In this document: positions 62,007 to 64,000 of the stretch, piece after piece
How the letters are laid out: each line of letters begins with the position of its first letter
How positions within the stretch are numbered: the first letter of the stretch is position 1
DNA from: DASWZN01 sp963841635
GTDB taxonomy: Bacteria > Acidobacteriota > Terriglobia > Bryobacterales > Bryobacteraceae
Assembly: GCA_963841635.1 (NCBI GenBank)
Contig: CAWJDO010000002.1
Location: 62,001 to 126,000 of the forward strand
Length of the DNA stretch: 64,000 nt
Direction of reading: 5' to 3'
Position numbers and translations under genes: made by a program
Notes under the pieces: model-generated
The model's database searches: none
What the model was told of the DNA's origin: nothing
The model's input: the letters and a program-made list of their open reading frames with translations, nothing else

Positions 62007-62648
62007 ATGAGACCGCCGCGCGACTGGAGCCTCTACCTGGTCACCGACCGCCGCCTCGCCGGCCATCGCGCTCTCGACGGCCTCGTCCGCGCCGCGCTGC
62101 GCGGCGGCGTCACGGCCGTTCAGCTGCGCGAGAAGAACAGCCCCACGCGCGACTTCATCGACGTGGCCCGCGCGCTCAGGGCGATCCTCGCGCCCGCCGG
62201 CGTCCCCCTCATCGTCAACGACCGCGTGGATGTCGCGCTCGCCGCCTGTGCCGATGGCGTCCACATCGGCCAGTCGGACATGGAGTACCGCGATGCGCGC
62301 CGCCTGCTCGGGCCGGACGCCATCATCGGCCTCTCGGTCGAGACGCCGGAACAAGGCGCGCGCGCCGCATCCTTCGATGTTGACTACCTGGGAGTCGGCC
62401 CCGTCTTCCCTACGCCGACCAAGACCGACGCCGCGCCCGCCTGGGGCGTCGAAGGACTCGCCGCACTCCGCCGCGCGTCGCGGCACGTACTGGTGGCGAT
62501 CGGAGGAATCGATCGCGAGAACGCAGGGGACGTGATCCGGGCCGGCGCCGACGGCATCGCCGTCGTCTCCGCCATCTGTGCGGCCCAGGATCCGGAGCAA
62601 GCGGCCCGCGACCTGCGAGCGGCGATCAGTGCCGCGCGTGGTGCTTGA
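62007..62648 (+). CDS. thiE: Thiamine-phosphate synthase
   Basis: The 213-residue TIM barrel joins the pyrimidine and thiazole halves of thiamine. It has LYLVTDRRLAG, VTAVQLREKNSPTRDF, LIVNDRVDVALAACADGVHIGQSD, GPVFPTPTKTDAAPAWG and AIGGIDRENAGDVIRAGADGIAVVSAI. The start is ATG 62007 or the in-frame ATG 61998. Convergent with the downstream propeller gene, overlapping it by 23 bp. Confidence 0.95.
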   Translation: MRPPRDWSLYLVTDRRLAGHRALDGLVRAALRGGVTAVQLREKNSPTRDFIDVARALRAILAPAGVPLIVNDRVDVALAACADGVHIGQSDMEYRDARRLLGPDAIIGLSVETPEQGARAASFDVDYLGVGPVFPTPTKTDAAPAWGVEGLAALRRASRHVLVAIGGIDRENAGDVIRAGADGIAVVSAICAAQDPEQAARDLRAAISAARGA

Positions 62649-63657
62649 CGGGCAAGGCTGCGGGCGCGGCCACCGCGCACCGGCACGGCTCCCCGTTGGC
62701 CGACGCGCCCGCCGCAACGGGAACCTGCGCGTGCGTCGCCGTATCCACCAACAGCAACTCGGACACCCACTCCCGCACCTTGGCCGCCGGCCGCAACTCG
62801 CGCGGCGACGCCAGCAGCACCGCACCCGGCGTCTTTCCCGGCGCGAAGACGGCCGATTGGCCCGGCCCCACGAAGGTCCACTTGCCGGTCGAGATCTCCA
62901 GCACCCAGAAATCCGACTGCGGAGAAGTGGTGCTGTGATTCGCGCCCACGGTCCCCACCAGGAGGTGCGTGCCGTCGCCCGCGAAGTCGGCCACAAAGGG
63001 TGGCGTGGTCCGCTCGGCAAACTCGGCGTGCGCCGCCAGCACCCCGGTGGTCAGGTTCAGGATGCGGACCGTCTGCCCCGCCACGCACGCCAGTCTGCGC
63101 CCGTCGGGCGACCACACCGGGTCCGAGCATTTCTCTTGCGTGCGCCCCTTCGCGCCGCCCGGCTCCATCATGGTCACCGACCCCGGCTCGCCCATCTCGA
63201 CCGCGAGGCTGTGCGCGTCGGGCGCCAGCGCCGCTGCGGTAGCGGGCCCGAGCTTGGTGAGGCGGCCGTCCCAGCGGTACAGCGCTCCATCGGCGGTAAA
63301 GAACGCGCGGCTCTTGTCCCCTCCGACCAGGTTCGCAATGCTGGCGCCGACCCGCACGGCCATCGTCTCGGTCCGCGTGCGAGGGTCGAACCACCACAGC
63401 TCGCTGTTGTTCTCGTCTCCAAAGATCCCCGAGAGAAACCAGATGCGCGCGCCGTCTGGCGAGCAGGCGGGCGCGGCGTGCCGCCGGGGAGCGCGGCTCA
63501 ACGGCGCGATCTGCCGGGAACCCGTATCGAGCGTCCAGATCTGTTCATAGCTGCGCCCAGCGGCCGCGTACACGCGCCGCCCGAACACCACGTCCGCCGG
63601 ATAGCACGGCGACGCGAGGAGCACAGCAAACACAAGCGGGCAGAAACGTTTTAACAT
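62626..63657 (-). CDS. Exported TolB-like/PD40 beta-propeller protein
   Basis: The 343-residue product has a signal peptide (MLKRFCPLVFAVLLASPCYPA). WD40-like PD40 blades follow, with repeated CSPDGARIWFLSG, WSPDGRRLACVAG and DGTHLLVGTVG motifs. These folds bind peptides or polymers or act as scaffolds. The start is ATG 63657 (or GTG 63660), overlapping the upstream stop (TGATG), so it is in an operon with the edge gene. Function unknown. Confidence 0.8.
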   Translation of the reverse strand: MLKRFCPLVFAVLLASPCYPADVVFGRRVYAAAGRSYEQIWTLDTGSRQIAPLSRAPRRHAAPACSPDGARIWFLSGIFGDENNSELWWFDPRTRTETMAVRVGASIANLVGGDKSRAFFTADGALYRWDGRLTKLGPATAAALAPDAHSLAVEMGEPGSVTMMEPGGAKGRTQEKCSDPVWSPDGRRLACVAGQTVRILNLTTGVLAAHAEFAERTTPPFVADFAGDGTHLLVGTVGANHSTTSPQSDFWVLEISTGKWTFVGPGQSAVFAPGKTPGAVLLASPRELRPAAKVREWVSELLLVDTATHAQVPVAAGASANGEPCRCAVAAPAALPVKHHARH

Positions 63658-64000
63658 CACCGTAAGGCTTTATCGTACTCGTCCTTCAGTCCGCGTGCCA
63701 GACCCTCCACGGCCTTAGCGTGCGACAAGCTCGTCTGGACGCGCATCCTCCATTCTCGCAGCGCGCGCGGGCTGGAATTGTCCGGATCCTCGGACGGCCC
63801 GGCCGTAACGATCGTCTCGGTGAGCCGGTCCTGGAAGGTGCCGAACTGGCGTTGTAGATCGTATCGGGCATGATTGACTTGTGAGCGGAGCCGAGGTTGA
63901 TGCTGGCGCCCCGCAGCTCGCCGGGGAGTAACTTGCTTTTCCCCCCTCCAGTGCGATTTACTAAGTCGCACCGGGCCTGGGACATGGCGAGAAGCGCTTC
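63657..64000 (-). CDS. C-terminal part of a hypothetical protein, cut by the window edge
   Basis: The final ~75 residues (QFGTFQDRLTETIVTAGPSED, NSSPRALREWRMRVQTSL, GLKDEYDKALR) look genuine and end at TGA 63657. Nearer the edge the plausible protein continues in another frame (LLAMSQARCDLVNRTGGGKSKLLPGELRGASIN). A frameshift between about 63850 and 63870, or simply a wrong frame choice, is possible. Coupled to the propeller gene. Not recognised. Confidence 0.45.
   Translation of the reverse strand, partial: SASRHVPGPVRLSKSHWRGEKQVTPRRAAGRQHQPRLRSQVNHARYDLQRQFGTFQDRLTETIVTAGPSEDPDNSSPRALREWRMRVQTSLSHAKAVEGLARGLKDEYDKALR

Overview
The window looks like a piece of a high-GC bacterial chromosome, most probably an Acidobacteriota of the Bryobacterales / Solibacter type. 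This placement is inferred from gene style: NHL-repeat secreted proteins, carboxypeptidase-regulatory and Oar-like modules, MacB/FtsX permeases and many secreted peptidases, all with strongly G/C-ending codons. No rRNA is present to confirm it.

Layout. 0.2-5.8 kb: a repeat-laden small protein, two MacB/FtsX-type permeases and a secreted M28 (PSMA-like) peptidase. 5.9-9.9 kb: tRNA-Leu, secG, a membrane protein, an ECF-type sigma factor, a DUF4440-like protein and an AlkD-like protein. 10-13.8 kb: one very large secreted NHL-repeat protein. 14-19.1 kb: a BrnT/BrnA toxin-antitoxin pair lying between two copies of the typA 3' end, then typA, xerC/D, tRNA-Arg and purD. 19.4-23.9 kb: mnmG, rsmG, a cluster of parS-like palindromes, parA and parB. 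23.9-24.8 kb: a tandem repeat grown from the parB 3' end, tRNA-Met, and a hairpin-rich stretch behind a promoter that may encode an RNA.

24.8-36.8 kb is a surface-polysaccharide locus. It holds a Wzt-type ABC ATPase, a methyltransferase with a long coiled coil (like the chain-terminating ruler WbdD), a GT2-GT4 fusion, three GT2 enzymes, a GT4 enzyme and alanine racemase. No Wzm permease is in the window. 36.8-40 kb: secreted hypothetical proteins and an M20 amidohydrolase with a frameshifted signal peptide. 40-45.7 kb: gyrB, dnaN and dnaA (dnaA-dnaN-gyrB in transcription order) with DnaA boxes upstream of dnaA, so oriC is probably here, about 20 kb from parABS.

45.7-51 kb: tRNA-Gly, an ArnT-like membrane enzyme, agmatine deiminase, and a divergent pair (deoxyhypusine-synthase-like protein and a fold-III PLP decarboxylase) that together suggest polyamine metabolism. 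That pair is interrupted by about nine single-base insertions. 51-64 kb: a VOC protein, a GH19 lysozyme/chitinase-like protein, an acetolactate-synthase-like TPP enzyme, a type-B carboxylesterase, a 1751-residue alpha-2-macroglobulin-like lipoprotein with a chimeric insert where the bait region should be, thiM and thiE separated by a compound palindromic element, a TolB-like propeller protein and a gene cut by the window edge.

Most promising leads: the methyltransferase-coiled-coil protein coupled to the Wzt-like ATPase; the chimeric bait region of the macroglobulin; the BrnTA cassette bounded by a 48-bp duplication of the typA end; the frameshift cluster in the polyamine pair, which has a recurring sequence context; and the structured stretch at 24.43-24.7 kb.
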